The position numbers and the translations under genes are program-made. A stretch of 64,000 bases of DNA, from contig NZ_JBDFMD010000001.1 in assembly GCF_047238105.1 (NCBI RefSeq), positions 2,232,001 to 2,296,000 on the forward strand. Direction: 5' to 3'. The notes below the pieces were generated by a model that was not told the DNA's origin, ran no database searches, and worked only from the letters and a program-made list of their open reading frames with translations. Shown here piece by piece: positions 18,801 through 29,000 of this stretch (position 1 is the stretch's first letter; each line of letters opens with the position of its first letter). Origin of the DNA: Paenibacillus_D sp047238105 (GTDB lineage Bacteria; Bacillota; Bacilli; Paenibacillales; Paenibacillaceae).

Positions 18801-19803
18801 TGGAGATCGCACGACCTCTTACCATATCCATCATCATTCCCCGGAACATCACAGGCTCGAAGGCCTCATAGATCCATTGATACAAGTGTTCTATCCTCGG
18901 ATCGACAATCTCCCATGCAGAATCGTCAAGAAGACTGATCAGCTCGGGAAACGCGCCAATCAATACCAGTCCGTAGCTTCCGGTGTAAGGTACCGTATCA
19001 TGAAAGACGAACGAACCATCCTTATAGAAACCATTGCCCTCCTCCACATAGTCCAACGTGGCTGTGACCTTCGCCTGCGCTTCGCTGATGAGGCTGCCGT
19101 CCTTCAATAGGATACCGCGCAAAGCCCAAATCAGGCACTTCTCCACCAGATTCGCGCCAGACATATAACCCGGATTGGTTGTTGTCATGCGATGCCGCTC
19201 AGGGTCGGGGGAATAGTAGGCGATGGTATCCATTTGGGTGGCAATCAAGGCTTGCTTGTTTAAAGCTATCAGGTCATCATACATCAACACATTCAAATCC
19301 ACGATAGCTTTGGGAACACCGATCTCAAACTTGTACCACTGGTTGGTCTGGGGAACTGCCGGGTGGTACCAATGGTCGGATATAAACGCGATACCGGACA
19401 GAATATCATCACGTAATCCGGTATGCTGGTAGAAGGCCGAGGCTGGTGTCGAATACGCGATCGCCATCGTTCGGAGTCGGTTATAAGAGGTTTCCGCTGC
19501 AGAAATGGAGCCGTCGTCCCAGTCACTCCACAAGTATGTACGTGATGAAGCCGTGTCTAGTGTATTCCAATACGTCTCCGTATTGTCCTCGAGCGTTGCC
19601 AGCACGCCGGCAATATCAGGATCCAAAGGATCATAGCCAATCCCGCCTGTCAGCACGGTCTTCCACTTCTCGCGCAGCTGATCATATGCGTCCTGGGAAT
19701 AGGCGTTGACATCTGCAGGATACGCAAGGGAAGTTAGCAAAAGTATGGCGCTCAGCCATGCTGCCAGCCTTGTTCTGATCTTACTCTTTCGTGTCATTAT
19801 CAT
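15874..19803 (-). CDS. Secreted polysaccharide lyase family 8 enzyme with three DNRLRE (CBM96-like) modules
   Basis: 1,309 residues; ATG 19803 is eight bases after GAGGAGG. Residues 1-34 are a signal peptide (ends VNA). About 35-790 match polysaccharide lyase family 8 (hyaluronate, chondroitin, xanthan lyases): the catalytic Asn strip TGANLVEK, the His/Tyr strip FHDTVPYTGSYG, the Arg strip MVRGRAISR, the YYTGEGMTYLYNNDMDQF surface and the C-terminal TQLSPSIRVSIDMNGAKG. Three DNRLRE modules follow (about 800, 945 and 1110 onward), each with a DAYVRGG- or DAAVRNG-type start and a TW/SW-N-P strip; such modules bind polysaccharide. The enzyme would cleave a uronate-containing polymer by beta-elimination outside the cell. 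Which polymer cannot be told. It is divergent from the second AraC regulator. Confidence 0.9.
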   Translation of the reverse strand: MIMTRKSKIRTRLAAWLSAILLLTSLAYPADVNAYSQDAYDQLREKWKTVLTGGIGYDPLDPDIAGVLATLEDNTETYWNTLDTASSRTYLWSDWDDGSISAAETSYNRLRTMAIAYSTPASAFYQHTGLRDDILSGIAFISDHWYHPAVPQTNQWYKFEIGVPKAIVDLNVLMYDDLIALNKQALIATQMDTIAYYSPDPERHRMTTTNPGYMSGANLVEKCLIWALRGILLKDGSLISEAQAKVTATLDYVEEGNGFYKDGSFVFHDTVPYTGSYGLVLIGAFPELISLLDDSAWEIVDPRIEHLYQWIYEAFEPVMFRGMMMDMVRGRAISRIHIQDLDAGRSFMVGLSSISQFAPPPHDEAFKGMVKKWGNSDLFANIYTNLSIHSILLLKSIVEDASIVEREAPVYNKTFPMMDRVVHHRPDFTFAISMSSNRIGAYEYAAPNQEENRRGYYTGEGMTYLYNNDMDQFHDAFWPTVDPKRLPGITVDYDMPRADGSGNRYRSPEDWVGAVEIGGVYGAAGMRLNAWNNTLTANKSWFMFDNEVVALGAGITSSDNRMIETVVENRRLREHELHALTVDGVTMPDSSQWSAMMTDIEWAHLTGSESGADIGYVFPEGASVQGLRETRSGAWSDINPYVTRPGSDLVQDRHYLSLVMQHGLNATDEQYAYIILPGAGPGDVSQYNSNPDIEIIENSSSVQAVKENELQIVAANFWQDRLQTADMITTNKKSAIMTRIVDDELELSVADPTQTNTGVIEIALDQRASGILAADPRVTVTQLSPSIRVSIDMNGAKGQSVKASFRLQSEHDDLLLPPIADAAVRNGNYADENYGNEQYLQVKGNSQLSQQDLRKAYLKFDLRSVSDIESAGLQLFGSSDLPGGVVRVYASGNSWQESELTWNGSPVRSSVELDGAPVGTESQRVSLDITDAAVDALEGDGFLTLVLEGLDEEALLQFNSREHSVLQPLLYIEGTEAVFAPEERVTVAADAYVRGGSFSGTNYGTSGTLRLHQSSNVNTLRKSYLAFDLTDYASVSDVKMSLFAQSDAAATVKVFGVADDNWSETGITWDNAPEADGAPIAEFSVAAGSHLYSVDITDWAQSRVAGGGKVSLLLDVDTPLVIVDFQSKESAGPPPELTVSGVKSPLPPLSLIPSGDAYVRGGSFGDDNYGHANRIRLYEASSASTQRKGYVKFQLPALQDAGHAVLRLYGATDGGDTSMNIHMLTDNTWDETSITWNNRPVNSTLIGTLQMTETARYVELEITDEVQSRLAAGEISFLLEAVDSGIFIDLHSKENDYRPQLVLRNYKLP

Positions 19804-19853
19804 TTTAATAACCTCCTCGAAGTCAAGCTTTTGTCATTTCTGTGTTATCCTTC

Positions 19854-19886
19854 TTGACAAATTCCCATCTTTCCATTTTAATATGG
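19854..19886 (+). promoter_or_regulatory. Probable sigma-A promoter of the module 2 AraC regulator, with palindrome
   Basis: TTGACA at 19854-19859 is followed after 18 bases by TTAATA (19878-19883). The near-palindrome CCATTTTAATATGG (19873-19886, 12 of 14 positions symmetric) overlaps the -10 region and lies in the divergent gap to the PL8 lyase gene, so it could be an operator for both directions. Confidence 0.5.
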
Positions 19887-20046
19887 ACTTATCCCAGCTT
19901 TAATCATCGTTGAGTAGCTCTATCTTAGGTTTTGCTCCCTGATCGTTCAAGTGATAATTCATTGATTCCCGGACCTTTTTTACAAAAGAAAAAGAAAAGA
20001 TGATCATCTGAATAATTATCACCTCCACGCGAAAGGCGGTCACATC

Positions 20047-22308
20047 ATGCATCAGCAGGCATGGCTCCGAATCAGAGAATTGACGAATCCTCTTTTTATC
20101 CGGCTGCTTCTCAGCTTCATCTTCATTATTGCACTGCTCTTGTCCTTCTTCTTCGTGTCCTTCCAGATGCTCAAGGATAAATACCATGAACGGATCATTG
20201 CGTATAATGAGATGAATCTCGAACGAACTGTGGAACAGTATGAATACACCTTTTCGGCCACGCGCAACGTCTTGCTGAACTTGTATAACAAGAATCCCTT
20301 TGTATTCCTGAATGCCGAGCTTCAAACCGACTCCCCCGAGATCAATCAGCTCAATGTGCAGTCCATCTATCATGAGTTGTATGAGACCATCCACAGCAAT
20401 CCACATCTTATGCTTGAGAATATCTATGTTGTCATGCAGAATCCTGACTCTGTCATCTCCAAGAACGGCATCTCTGATTCCTCTCTGCTGTTCGACCGAT
20501 ATATTGTCGGGCCAAGCCATCTGCAAGATGAATATTGGACAACACTTTATGAGCAAGATCAGCTCTTCACTATTTTCTCGGCCACGCATACGACATTGGC
20601 TGGAGATAAGAAAACCGACACGTTTGCCCTAGTGATGAAAAATCCTTACATGAAGAACTTCTATATGATGGCTTTCATTGATAAAGAGGCCATCTTTGCA
20701 AGATATCACCATGCCTTCAGCAGAAACTTCTGGATACATGACACGAGTCATAACTTGCTTAGCGGAACCGCCGAACTTGCCAAACCGTTGGACGACATGA
20801 TTGCGCAGCAACCATCCTTGATTGCAGACAGCTACTATTTCAATCAACGGGGGCACTTCTCCGGCCTGCTGTATACCGATCAAATCCCAAGCGATTATAT
20901 TGATGAGGAAACGTCTCAGCTCTATCTCCTGCTCATACCGGTTCTCCTGACGGCGATTGCTGTCAGTATCTTTGCCTCCGTCTTTCTGAGCCGTCATATC
21001 AGCAACCCGGTGAAGCAGATTCTGAATTCCCTGCACAGCTATCAGGATAAGACAACCACGATCCCCAGCTCAATCAAGGAATTCCGTTCGATCAGCCAGT
21101 ATTTCGTCGAGATGAGCCTCAAACATCAACATGCAGACCATGAACTGAAAGCGAGCAGCTCGCTGTTGAAAAATTATGCCTTTATCAATAAATTGAAAGC
21201 GATCAAAACCAATCTTCCCGGCGCCTTCAAAACCGACTTCGACGACCGCCCCTTCGTATGCATGGTGGTGGACGTGTATCTCAAGCAGCATGAAGAGACG
21301 GACAAGCCGACCGATGAAGAGCAGACCGTTTCATTGATCTGCGAGCTTATTCGGCAGAGCCTGCAGGAGTCCTCGCCGGAGTCGCTAACGTTCCAAATGA
21401 TGAGAAACCAGATCTCTTCGATCCTCTTCCTTACGAGTCGAGACACGGAGAATAAGACGGAAGAAGAGCTAAAAGCCCTGATTGAGCCGATTATCAACGT
21501 TCTGAAACTTGATGAAGACAGTTGTATCTTTACCGTCGGCTTGAGCAAGGTCTACAGCAATTCATCCCAGCTGACCACCGCCTATGATGATGCCTGCCGG
21601 ATCATCAAGCATCGGGCCTTGAATGAATCGCTTCAGGTCATTAAGCAAGCGCCAACACAGGATATGATGTACCTCTCCTCGCAGAAAGAGCAGGTGTTGC
21701 ATGGTTATCTTCTCTCCGGCGACCTGAACAGCGCTCAGCAGTGGATCGAGATCAGCTTGCGCAGCTTCAGCAACAAACAAGCCACGCGGGTCCAGGTCAG
21801 GCGGCTGGCCCAGATGGTCATCGACAAGATTATGCAAATCAGTCATTCCTTGAAATTGGACAGCCGCAATACAGCGTTGGCGGGCAAGCAGATCGATCAT
21901 TGCCATACGTATGAGGCTTTTCAGAACTTGTTGAACAGTGCCATCCATAACCTCATCGAACAAATCCGCTCGCGCAAAGACGAAGAAGACGAGCTGATCC
22001 TGTACGTCACCCGTTACTTGGATACCAACTATCACGAGGGGATCTCACTGGAGATGGTCGCCGATCGGCTGAAGATCACCTCCAGTTACCTGTCCACTTA
22101 CTTCAAAGACAAGACAGGCATCAACTTCAAAGATTACTTGAATATGCTGCGGATGAATAAAGCGAAGGAACTGCTGGAGAAGACCGATCTGAAGATCCAG
22201 GACATCGCGCTCCAGGTAGGGTATCAGAACACGAATCCATTTATTCGGATGTTCCGCAAGCATGCAGGCATGCCGCCGGGAGCTTACCGGAAACAATTTT
22301 ATGATTAA
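20047..22308 (+). CDS. Membrane-bound AraC-family transcription regulator, module 2
   Basis: 753 residues. Helix at about 16-38 (LLLSFIFIIALLLSFFFV), outside-facing sensor of about 240 residues, second helix near 290 (YLLLIPVLLTAIAVSIF), cytoplasmic linker and C-terminal AraC DNA-binding domain (about 655-750; ITSSYLSTYFKDKTGINFKD, VGYQNTNPFIRMFRKHAG). It has the same layout as the regulator at 13021, but their sensor regions differ, suggesting different signals. It is divergent from the PL8 lyase and convergent with the module 2 permease genes, so it is placed to control both. Confidence 0.9.
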   Translation: MHQQAWLRIRELTNPLFIRLLLSFIFIIALLLSFFFVSFQMLKDKYHERIIAYNEMNLERTVEQYEYTFSATRNVLLNLYNKNPFVFLNAELQTDSPEINQLNVQSIYHELYETIHSNPHLMLENIYVVMQNPDSVISKNGISDSSLLFDRYIVGPSHLQDEYWTTLYEQDQLFTIFSATHTTLAGDKKTDTFALVMKNPYMKNFYMMAFIDKEAIFARYHHAFSRNFWIHDTSHNLLSGTAELAKPLDDMIAQQPSLIADSYYFNQRGHFSGLLYTDQIPSDYIDEETSQLYLLLIPVLLTAIAVSIFASVFLSRHISNPVKQILNSLHSYQDKTTTIPSSIKEFRSISQYFVEMSLKHQHADHELKASSSLLKNYAFINKLKAIKTNLPGAFKTDFDDRPFVCMVVDVYLKQHEETDKPTDEEQTVSLICELIRQSLQESSPESLTFQMMRNQISSILFLTSRDTENKTEEELKALIEPIINVLKLDEDSCIFTVGLSKVYSNSSQLTTAYDDACRIIKHRALNESLQVIKQAPTQDMMYLSSQKEQVLHGYLLSGDLNSAQQWIEISLRSFSNKQATRVQVRRLAQMVIDKIMQISHSLKLDSRNTALAGKQIDHCHTYEAFQNLLNSAIHNLIEQIRSRKDEEDELILYVTRYLDTNYHEGISLEMVADRLKITSSYLSTYFKDKTGINFKDYLNMLRMNKAKELLEKTDLKIQDIALQVGYQNTNPFIRMFRKHAGMPPGAYRKQFYD

Positions 22309-22327
22309 CTTTTTTATGATTAACTTT
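22297..22327. repeat. Tandem duplication of 15 bases at a gene end
   Basis: TTTTATGATTAACTTT occurs twice with a period of 15 (22297-22312, 22312-22327). The first copy contains the regulator stop codon. It sits in the 33-base gap between two convergent genes and looks like replication slippage. Confidence 0.8.
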
Positions 22328-22341
22328 CGCGTCCAACTCTC

Positions 22342-23199
22342 TTAGCCCTTGACGGAGCCGATCAGCACACCTTTGACAAAGTATTTTTGCAAGAACGGAT
22401 ATACAATCAGGATCGGGATTGTTCCTACCAGGATGGTTGTAAACTTCAACGCCTGGTCAACTGTGTCCTCATCCATCCCAACATCGCTGGACAACCGTCC
22501 GGTTTCAAGCAACCTGCGTATGATGACCTGCAGCGGGTACAGATGCTCAGAGCGAAGGTACAGCAAGGCAAACATAAAATTATTCCAGATTCCCACTGCG
22601 ACGAACAGTCCGATAGTAGCCAAAGCTGGCTTGGAGAGGGGCAGGACGATTCTCCATAGTACACCGAAGTCATTCAGTCCATCCATTTTGCCGGATTCAA
22701 TCAACTCATTGGGGATGCCCTGAAAAAAGGTTCGCATTACGAACAGAAACCATGCGCTCAAAGCGCCAGGCAATACCATGGCCCAGATCGTATTCATTAA
22801 TCCCAAGGAACGAACGACCAGAAAGGTTGGAATCATGCCGCCGCTGAACAGCATGGTGAATACAATCATCAACGTCACCGTCTTGCTGAAGACGAGTCCT
22901 TTGCGAGAGAGGGGGTAAGCGGTCAGAACCGTCAACAGCAACGCGATTCCCGTGCCAAGGATCACATACAGGATCGTGTTGGCATACCCGCGCAACACCT
23001 GGGGATCGCTTAGCACCGCCTTATAGCTTGACAGAGTGAATCCTTTCGGAATGATGGTCACTTCATTTCTCAATACATAGACATTGTCGCTCAGCGAGAT
23101 CGCAAGCATATAGACAAACGGATAGAGCATCGAAAGACTGATCAGGGATAAAAAAACGACATTGGCATAGTCAAAGAAGGTCATTTTGCGATTTACCAT
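22342..23199 (-). CDS. ABC sugar importer permease, YtcP/LplC type, module 2
   Basis: 285 residues, six membrane helices. EAA loop ESGKMDGLNDFGVLWR then IVLPLSKPALATI; C-terminus KYFVKGVLIGSVKG, the same signature as the module 1 partner. The start at 23199 has an AGGTGAGAC site and overlaps the end of the preceding permease gene by seven bases, indicating translational coupling. Last gene of the module 2 transport operon. Confidence 0.92.
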   Translation of the reverse strand: MVNRKMTFFDYANVVFLSLISLSMLYPFVYMLAISLSDNVYVLRNEVTIIPKGFTLSSYKAVLSDPQVLRGYANTILYVILGTGIALLLTVLTAYPLSRKGLVFSKTVTLMIVFTMLFSGGMIPTFLVVRSLGLMNTIWAMVLPGALSAWFLFVMRTFFQGIPNELIESGKMDGLNDFGVLWRIVLPLSKPALATIGLFVAVGIWNNFMFALLYLRSEHLYPLQVIIRRLLETGRLSSDVGMDEDTVDQALKFTTILVGTIPILIVYPFLQKYFVKGVLIGSVKG

Positions 23200-24125
23200 A
23201 AGCTTGTCTCACCTGCTCTTCTCCCCATATAATTGGCGCTGATGACAAAGAGAAGTCCGATCACGCCCGTGAACAAATCAATCGCTGTGCCATAGGAGTA
23301 GTTGCCTTGCGTCAAGCCGATCCGGTATACATAGGTGGCAAGAATATCCGCCTTGTCGTAAGTCGCTGGATTATAGAGCAGATAGACCTTCTCGAATCCC
23401 GTCTCGAGCACATTGCCTACCCTCAGAATGAACAGGATGATGATGGCCGGCATAATGCCTGGCAGCGTGACACTGATCATCTGCCGCCAACGGCTGGCTC
23501 CGTCAATTGCGGCAGCCTCATATTGGCTGGGGTCGATCGTCGTCAGGGCAGCAAGATAGATAATAGATCCCCACCCGACCTCCTGCCAGATGTCAGAGGC
23601 AATATAGATCGTTCGGAACCAGTTTGGATTCTGAAGAAAGGCCGTCGGCTGCACCCCGAAGTTCTCAAGGAACAAGTTGACAATGCCGTTTGTCGGGGAC
23701 AAAAACATGGCAACCATGCCTGTTACGACAACCGTCGATATAAAATGAGGCATATAACTGACCGTTTGCACAAAACGCTTAAATCGATAAATTCGAATTT
23801 CATTGAGCAGCAGAGCAAGGATAATCGGCGCCGGAAACCCCCAGATAATCCGATAAATGCCCAGTAACAGTGTGTTGCGGATAATCGGCCAGGCATCGGG
23901 ATTGTCGAAGAACATGCGAAAATACCGCATCCCTACCCAATCACTTTCCATGAAGCCGGCAAACACATTATAGTTCTTGAATGCGATCAACACCCCGAAC
24001 ATAGGCAGATACTTAAAAAGCAAAAAATAGAGAACACCGGGCAGCAGCATAATTAACAGGTAACGATCGGCTTTTATTCGTTTGAGCAACCCAGGTTCAG
24101 ACTTGATTCTCGGCAAAGAGCGCAT
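23193..24125 (-). CDS. ABC sugar importer permease, LplB type, module 2
   Basis: 310 residues with six membrane helices. The EAA loop reads EAAAIDGASRWRQMIS followed by VTLPGIMPAIIIL. The start ATG at 24125 follows ACAGGAGAC with good spacing; an open frame extends further upstream but without a ribosome site. It lies 89 bases after the binding-protein gene and overlaps the downstream permease. Together they form the membrane channel of the second oligosaccharide importer; the ATPase must come from elsewhere in the genome. Confidence 0.92.
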   Translation of the reverse strand: MRSLPRIKSEPGLLKRIKADRYLLIMLLPGVLYFLLFKYLPMFGVLIAFKNYNVFAGFMESDWVGMRYFRMFFDNPDAWPIIRNTLLLGIYRIIWGFPAPIILALLLNEIRIYRFKRFVQTVSYMPHFISTVVVTGMVAMFLSPTNGIVNLFLENFGVQPTAFLQNPNWFRTIYIASDIWQEVGWGSIIYLAALTTIDPSQYEAAAIDGASRWRQMISVTLPGIMPAIIILFILRVGNVLETGFEKVYLLYNPATYDKADILATYVYRIGLTQGNYSYGTAIDLFTGVIGLLFVISANYMGRRAGETSLW

Positions 24126-24214
24126 AGGCGTGTCTCCTGTCATCCAGTATTCATGCCGGGAGCAGACGGATCTGCTCCCGGCATCCATTCGTCAAAACAA
24201 CGGACACACAGCGG

Positions 24215-25774
24215 TTATTGGATTCCCATCCGATCATATGCAGTCTTGTACAATTCGAGCACGCCGGGCAGACCAAGCCGTTCCATTTCCTGCAAGTACT
24301 GCTCCCACTCTGACAATGGTCGATCCCCCAAAATGAACCGGGATACGACTGTTTCCTTGTGCTTGTTAATCTGATCCATCGTAATGATCAGCTGCTCTTC
24401 CTCTTGATCCGTGAAAGACGGAACATGATCTTCCGGATAGATATAGTCCAGAACCTCGTCATAGTAAGGACGATATTGCTCAGGCAGGAGCGTCATCGTT
24501 GCTTCGGAATCAAACTTTCCATAAGCGCCGAAACCGCCAATCCCGGTAGCATTGCGCAGTGAAATTAAGTCTTCACCGACCGTCAGCCTGCGCTGGCCGT
24601 CAACTACCTCGTAAGTCTCGCCTTCCTTGCCCCAGCTTACCAGCTCTGAACCTTCGTCAGAGTAAAGAAAATCAATATAGTGCAGTGCTGCATCCAGATT
24701 CGGGGTGTTCCTATACACCGACAGACCGCCAAGCATATACGTCATATTCTGGAGGTAGGCCGGACCATCGTTCCCTGACGGCGGAGGCATCATCGCCAGC
24801 TCCGCGCCTTCCTCGCTCATCGCCTCGTTCATCGTCTGGATCCGCCCGATGTAATCCACCGTAATAAAGGCTCTGCCCGTTGTCATCATTTCGATCCATT
24901 GCTCTACAGTTATGGATAGAAAGTCTTGATTCATCAGTCTTTCCGTGTAGAAGGAATTCAGATACCCAAGCATATCCCGGTATTCGTCTTGGGTTTGACC
25001 ATAGATCATCTCGCGGGTATCCAGGTGAGGATGAATTCCTTGATTGATGCCGAATGACGGAAGCATTCTCGAATCGATCGTCTCAAAGTTATTCCTGAAC
25101 GTCAGAGGGTAGCTGTTGGGATATAATTCTTTTAATTGCTGCATTACCGCATACAACTCATCCCAGGTAGCAGGCACCTCGATGCCATGCTCTTCAAAAA
25201 CATCCTTGCGGTACATCCATACAATATGATTGGTGTAAGCCAAACCTTCATTAATGACCTGATAGGTTTTACCATCATGTGTAGTCGCGCGGGCTTTCAG
25301 ATCCGGTCTTTCCTCCCAGAAGCTTTTTAGATTCGGCATTTGATCCAAATATTCATTGAAGTCCAGCAGCGCGCCCTGGCTCCCGTATCGTTTGGGCAGC
25401 GTATTATTATTCAGCATGAGAACGTCAGGGATATCACCGCCTGCCATTGCGAGTGCAACAGCGTCGGTGTAGTTGCCTGCCGGAAACTGGCCATCAATGC
25501 GGATGTTGGTCGCCTCGAATATATTCTGATAAACCATCAGATTATTGTTAAATTCCGCGGCATTGGTAATCAGCGTTACCGTCGCAGGCTCATCCAGCCT
25601 GAAAGACGACTCTGTATCTCCAGTATCGTCTTCCGGCACGTTGTCGGGATTGTTCTGGTTCAAGGAATTGCTAGGTGGTGTGGCTGGTGGATCCCCCGCA
25701 TTCGAGCAGGCAACAGTAAGTATACAGAGCATCAGTACCATTGAAACAAGAATCGACCATCGTTTTAACCTCAT
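24215..25774 (-). CDS. Lipoprotein sugar-binding protein of ABC importer, module 2
   Basis: 519 residues; the start follows GAGGAGAGGG. The signal sequence ends in lipobox LTVAC followed by SN, then a Pro/Asn/Asp-rich linker to about residue 55. The body follows the family 1 extracellular solute-binding pattern (DVLMLNNNTLPKRYGSQG, PATWDELYAVMQQLKELYP). It is first in the module 2 transport operon, after a well-formed minus-strand promoter. Ligand unknown; the adjacent PL8 lyase suggests unsaturated uronate oligosaccharides. It differs substantially from the module 1 binding protein in its visible motifs, so the two importers probably take different fragments. Confidence 0.88.
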   Translation of the reverse strand: MRLKRWSILVSMVLMLCILTVACSNAGDPPATPPSNSLNQNNPDNVPEDDTGDTESSFRLDEPATVTLITNAAEFNNNLMVYQNIFEATNIRIDGQFPAGNYTDAVALAMAGGDIPDVLMLNNNTLPKRYGSQGALLDFNEYLDQMPNLKSFWEERPDLKARATTHDGKTYQVINEGLAYTNHIVWMYRKDVFEEHGIEVPATWDELYAVMQQLKELYPNSYPLTFRNNFETIDSRMLPSFGINQGIHPHLDTREMIYGQTQDEYRDMLGYLNSFYTERLMNQDFLSITVEQWIEMMTTGRAFITVDYIGRIQTMNEAMSEEGAELAMMPPPSGNDGPAYLQNMTYMLGGLSVYRNTPNLDAALHYIDFLYSDEGSELVSWGKEGETYEVVDGQRRLTVGEDLISLRNATGIGGFGAYGKFDSEATMTLLPEQYRPYYDEVLDYIYPEDHVPSFTDQEEEQLIITMDQINKHKETVVSRFILGDRPLSEWEQYLQEMERLGLPGVLELYKTAYDRMGIQ

Positions 25775-25927
25775 ACAACCCTCTCCTCTTCATTTCTCTT
25801 TCATGCCCCTTGCCTGATCCGCCAGGAATCTCAGAAGTCGAATGCCAGAATTGCCGCTTTGGAGCAACCTGCCGTTCCGCATCTCCATGCGTTAGGTTTG
25901 CTTACACATTCAACTGGGCATGGACTC

Positions 25928-25963
25928 ATTGTAGATCCCCTTTATTCTCCTTACAACATGTAA
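25928..25963 (-). promoter_or_regulatory. Sigma-A promoter for module 2 transport operon, with palindrome at -35
   Basis: On the minus strand TTGTAA (25956-25951) and TACAAT (25933-25928) are separated by exactly 17 bases. The palindrome TTACAACATGTAA (25951-25963) overlaps the -35 element and could bind a regulator. It lies about 155 bases upstream of the binding-protein start. The rest of the 315-base gap 25775-26089 shows no gene. Confidence 0.6.
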
Positions 25964-25981
25964 TTCCTTCGTTTTTACTAC

Positions 25982-26021
25982 TTTTTTGGACGATTCAAAG
26001 AAAAGGAGATCATCCAAAAAA
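25982..26021. repeat. Inverted repeat upstream of module 2 promoter
   Basis: Arms at 25982-25994 and 26009-26021 match at 12 of 13 positions. The T-run is on the outer left of the stem rather than after it, so this is not a standard terminator in either direction; it could be an operator or mRNA end structure for the kinase gene. Confidence 0.45.
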
Positions 26022-26089
26022 AGATCCCTTTTTTAAGATCGCATAGTTTTGGAAGCGCAAACAATTAAGGCAATAAAGAAAAGGCGGTG

Positions 26090-29000
26090 CTAGGTGGTTA
26101 CCTGCATCGCCTTGGCTCTTGCCGGTATCGTAAACGACACCTGCGTCCCCTTGCCCGGCTCGCTGCGGATGTCCAGCCCTTGGCCGTACATCCGCTTCAA
26201 GCGTGTATCCACATTCATGAGTCCTACACCGCCCGTTCGCTTCCTCGCGCCTTCTCCCGCAGGCCGGAGCAAATCGCGGAATTTACCTGGCGGGATGCCT
26301 GCGCCGTCATCCTCTACGCAGATCTTCACGCCGGTTTCGACTGTCTGTACTTGCAACCGTACAGTGCCGCCTTGCTCCCTGCTCATAATGCCGTGCCGGA
26401 CCGCGTTTTCCACCAGCGGCTGGATCGTCAGAGGAGGCAGTTGACAATCCAGCCCTTCCTCAACCTCGATTACTACATTCAACCGCTCCCCGAAACGGGC
26501 TTGCTCGATCATAAGGTAAGATTCCATCAGTTGCAGCTCTTTGTCGAGACTTACCCACTTGGCCTTGTTCTCGAAGTCAAAGCTCCCCCGCAGGAAATCC
26601 CCCAGCTCCGTCAACAGCTCGACAGCGAGCCGGGGATCTCTCGGACAGATGGAGACGATCGTATTCAGCGCATTGAACAGAAAGTGAGGCTTGATCTGCG
26701 CCTGCAGAAAAGCCATCTCCGAGTGCAGCATCTCCTCGACGGAGCGCTTCAGCTCCAGCAGCGTCCGCACTCTCCCTTTCAGTTCATGCGAGTAAAACGG
26801 TTTGACCAGAAAATCGTTGGCACCTGCATCAAACCCCTGCAGCAGATCCTCGGGCTCATTCTTCACTGTCACAAGCAGCACCGGCAGCTCGAACAGCGTA
26901 AAGCGCTCCCGTAGTCTCTGACAGACTTCATACCCGGAAAGCCCTGGCATCATGACATCCAGGATGATCAGATCAATGTCACTTCGTGTTTCCAACAACT
27001 CCAAGGTCTCCGCCCCGTTACTTGCGAGCAGGATGCGGACGGATTCCTGGGCAAAGATGTTGACGATGACCTGGAGGTTGGTCGGATCGTCGTCGACAGC
27101 AAGGATCGTATACCTCTCACCGCCCCCTGCGGATCCGCCCGGTTCGTGCCTGCCGACATCCTGTACTGACTCAATATGCGTGAGCAGCGACGGCTCCTCC
27201 TCTGCAACTGCGGTGCCCGCTGCCGCTTCTGCGCTTGCCGGCAGCGTAAACCGGAAGGTTGATCCCTGATTCACAGCCGAGGTCACCGATAGCGTCCCGC
27301 CGTTCAGCTCAACTAATCGTTTTGTAATCGACAGCCCCAGCCCGGTTCCCCCGTATTCTCTGGCGACCGACGCGCCAATATGCTCGAAAGACTGGAAGAT
27401 ATGCGCCTGCTTGTCCGGCGGGATCCCTACACCCGTATCCGATACCGCGACGATCACTTCCTCCCCGCGCTGCTCCGCAGTCACGTTGACCTCGCCCCGT
27501 TCGGTGAATTTTACCGCATTGCCTATCAGATTGTAGAGAATCTGCAGAAGCCGGTTCTCATCGACATACACTGGCGGCAGGTCCTTCGGCACATGCATCT
27601 GGAGCCGGATCGGCCGGTTGGCGATAAAATGCTGAAATATCGCTTGATTGGCTTTAAGCACCGCCTGCAGCGACACCTGCCGACGATCGAGCTGCAGCTC
27701 CCCATGCTTCAGCTTGTACAGATCAAGGATATCATGGATCAGGTTGGAGAGGCGGCGGGTGACAGAGATAATAGAAGTCAAGTGATTCCGCTGCGTCGCA
27801 TTCAGCTCTCCAACCGCACCATCCCGCATTGCCTCCGTCAGATTAATCACCCCATGCAGAGGTGTCTTCAGCTCATGGGAGGTATTGAACAGGAACTCAT
27901 CCTTCATCTTGTTCAGCGCTACCAGCCGCTCCGACATCTGCTCAACTTCCGTGAAGCTCTTGGAAAATCTGCGGGCCAGCACGATCGCTTGCACAAACAC
28001 AAGAACGAACAACCCGAGCACCATAATCTGCCTCTTGAAAATGCGGATCGTTTGGAGCTCGTACATCCAGGAATAGATATAGAACATATTGAACAGCATG
28101 TCATGAACAATCGTTAGAAAGAAAAACAATATCCCCCAAAATTGCAGTCTGGCACCGTCGCGCCTCCTGCGAATGGCCCGGTATACGCTATGGAGCAGGT
28201 AGATAATTAATGGCAGCAGTGCAAGATGCGAGTAACCCACCAGAGAAGTAAAGAAGGATACAGGCATCAGCAGCACCGTTAAAATAAATAAGCCACTGAT
28301 GTAGGTAACTGCATGCGTGACGCGCTTGCTCACTTCACCGGGGTACAGCTCGTATAAATAATGAGTGATGGCCGCTACGCCGCCGTAATAGGTCAGATAC
28401 TCCAGCATCACAATCCAGCGCAGGGATATCGCAGGGAACCAGTTCAGAAGTACGACTTCATCGATAACAAGCAAGCGCAAGGCGCCGATCAAGCAGCCGA
28501 TGGCAAATAAAAGCGCTACCCGCGTAAATGGCCGGAGCAGGTAGAGGCACAAGTGGTAGAGCCCCATGAAGAAGAAGATCCCGATCAGGACAAGATCCAT
28601 CGCCAGAACATTTTCCCGCAGTCGTTGCACCTGATCCGGCAGCCCCAGATCGAGGGCATACCACATCCCGCCGCGATCGTACATATAATTGGAGATTTGA
28701 ACGGCAACCTCCAGCGTATCCCCCTCGACTGCGAACTGCGCCACCTGGGGGCGATAAGCTGCTATCGCGGATTCCGGATCCGCGGAGACATGACCGCAGC
28801 TGGCCACCTCCCGGCCGTCAACCAAGATGCGGCAGGCTGTAGACAGCGTCGGGATGCGCAGCGCAAGCTGATCCACATCCGAGGGGAGCCTGACCCGGAG
28901 GTGATATGTCCCATAGCCTGCGCCAGGCAAGTCAGCCCCGTCCATCTGGACATCGGTCCATACATGCGGAATAGTGACCCATTGCCCCCCATCGTCCAGC

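Noticed and set aside
25982..26021. Rho-independent terminator after the kinase gene
   Set aside because: The stem is flanked by T on the left and A on the right, so no U-tract follows the hairpin in either direction.
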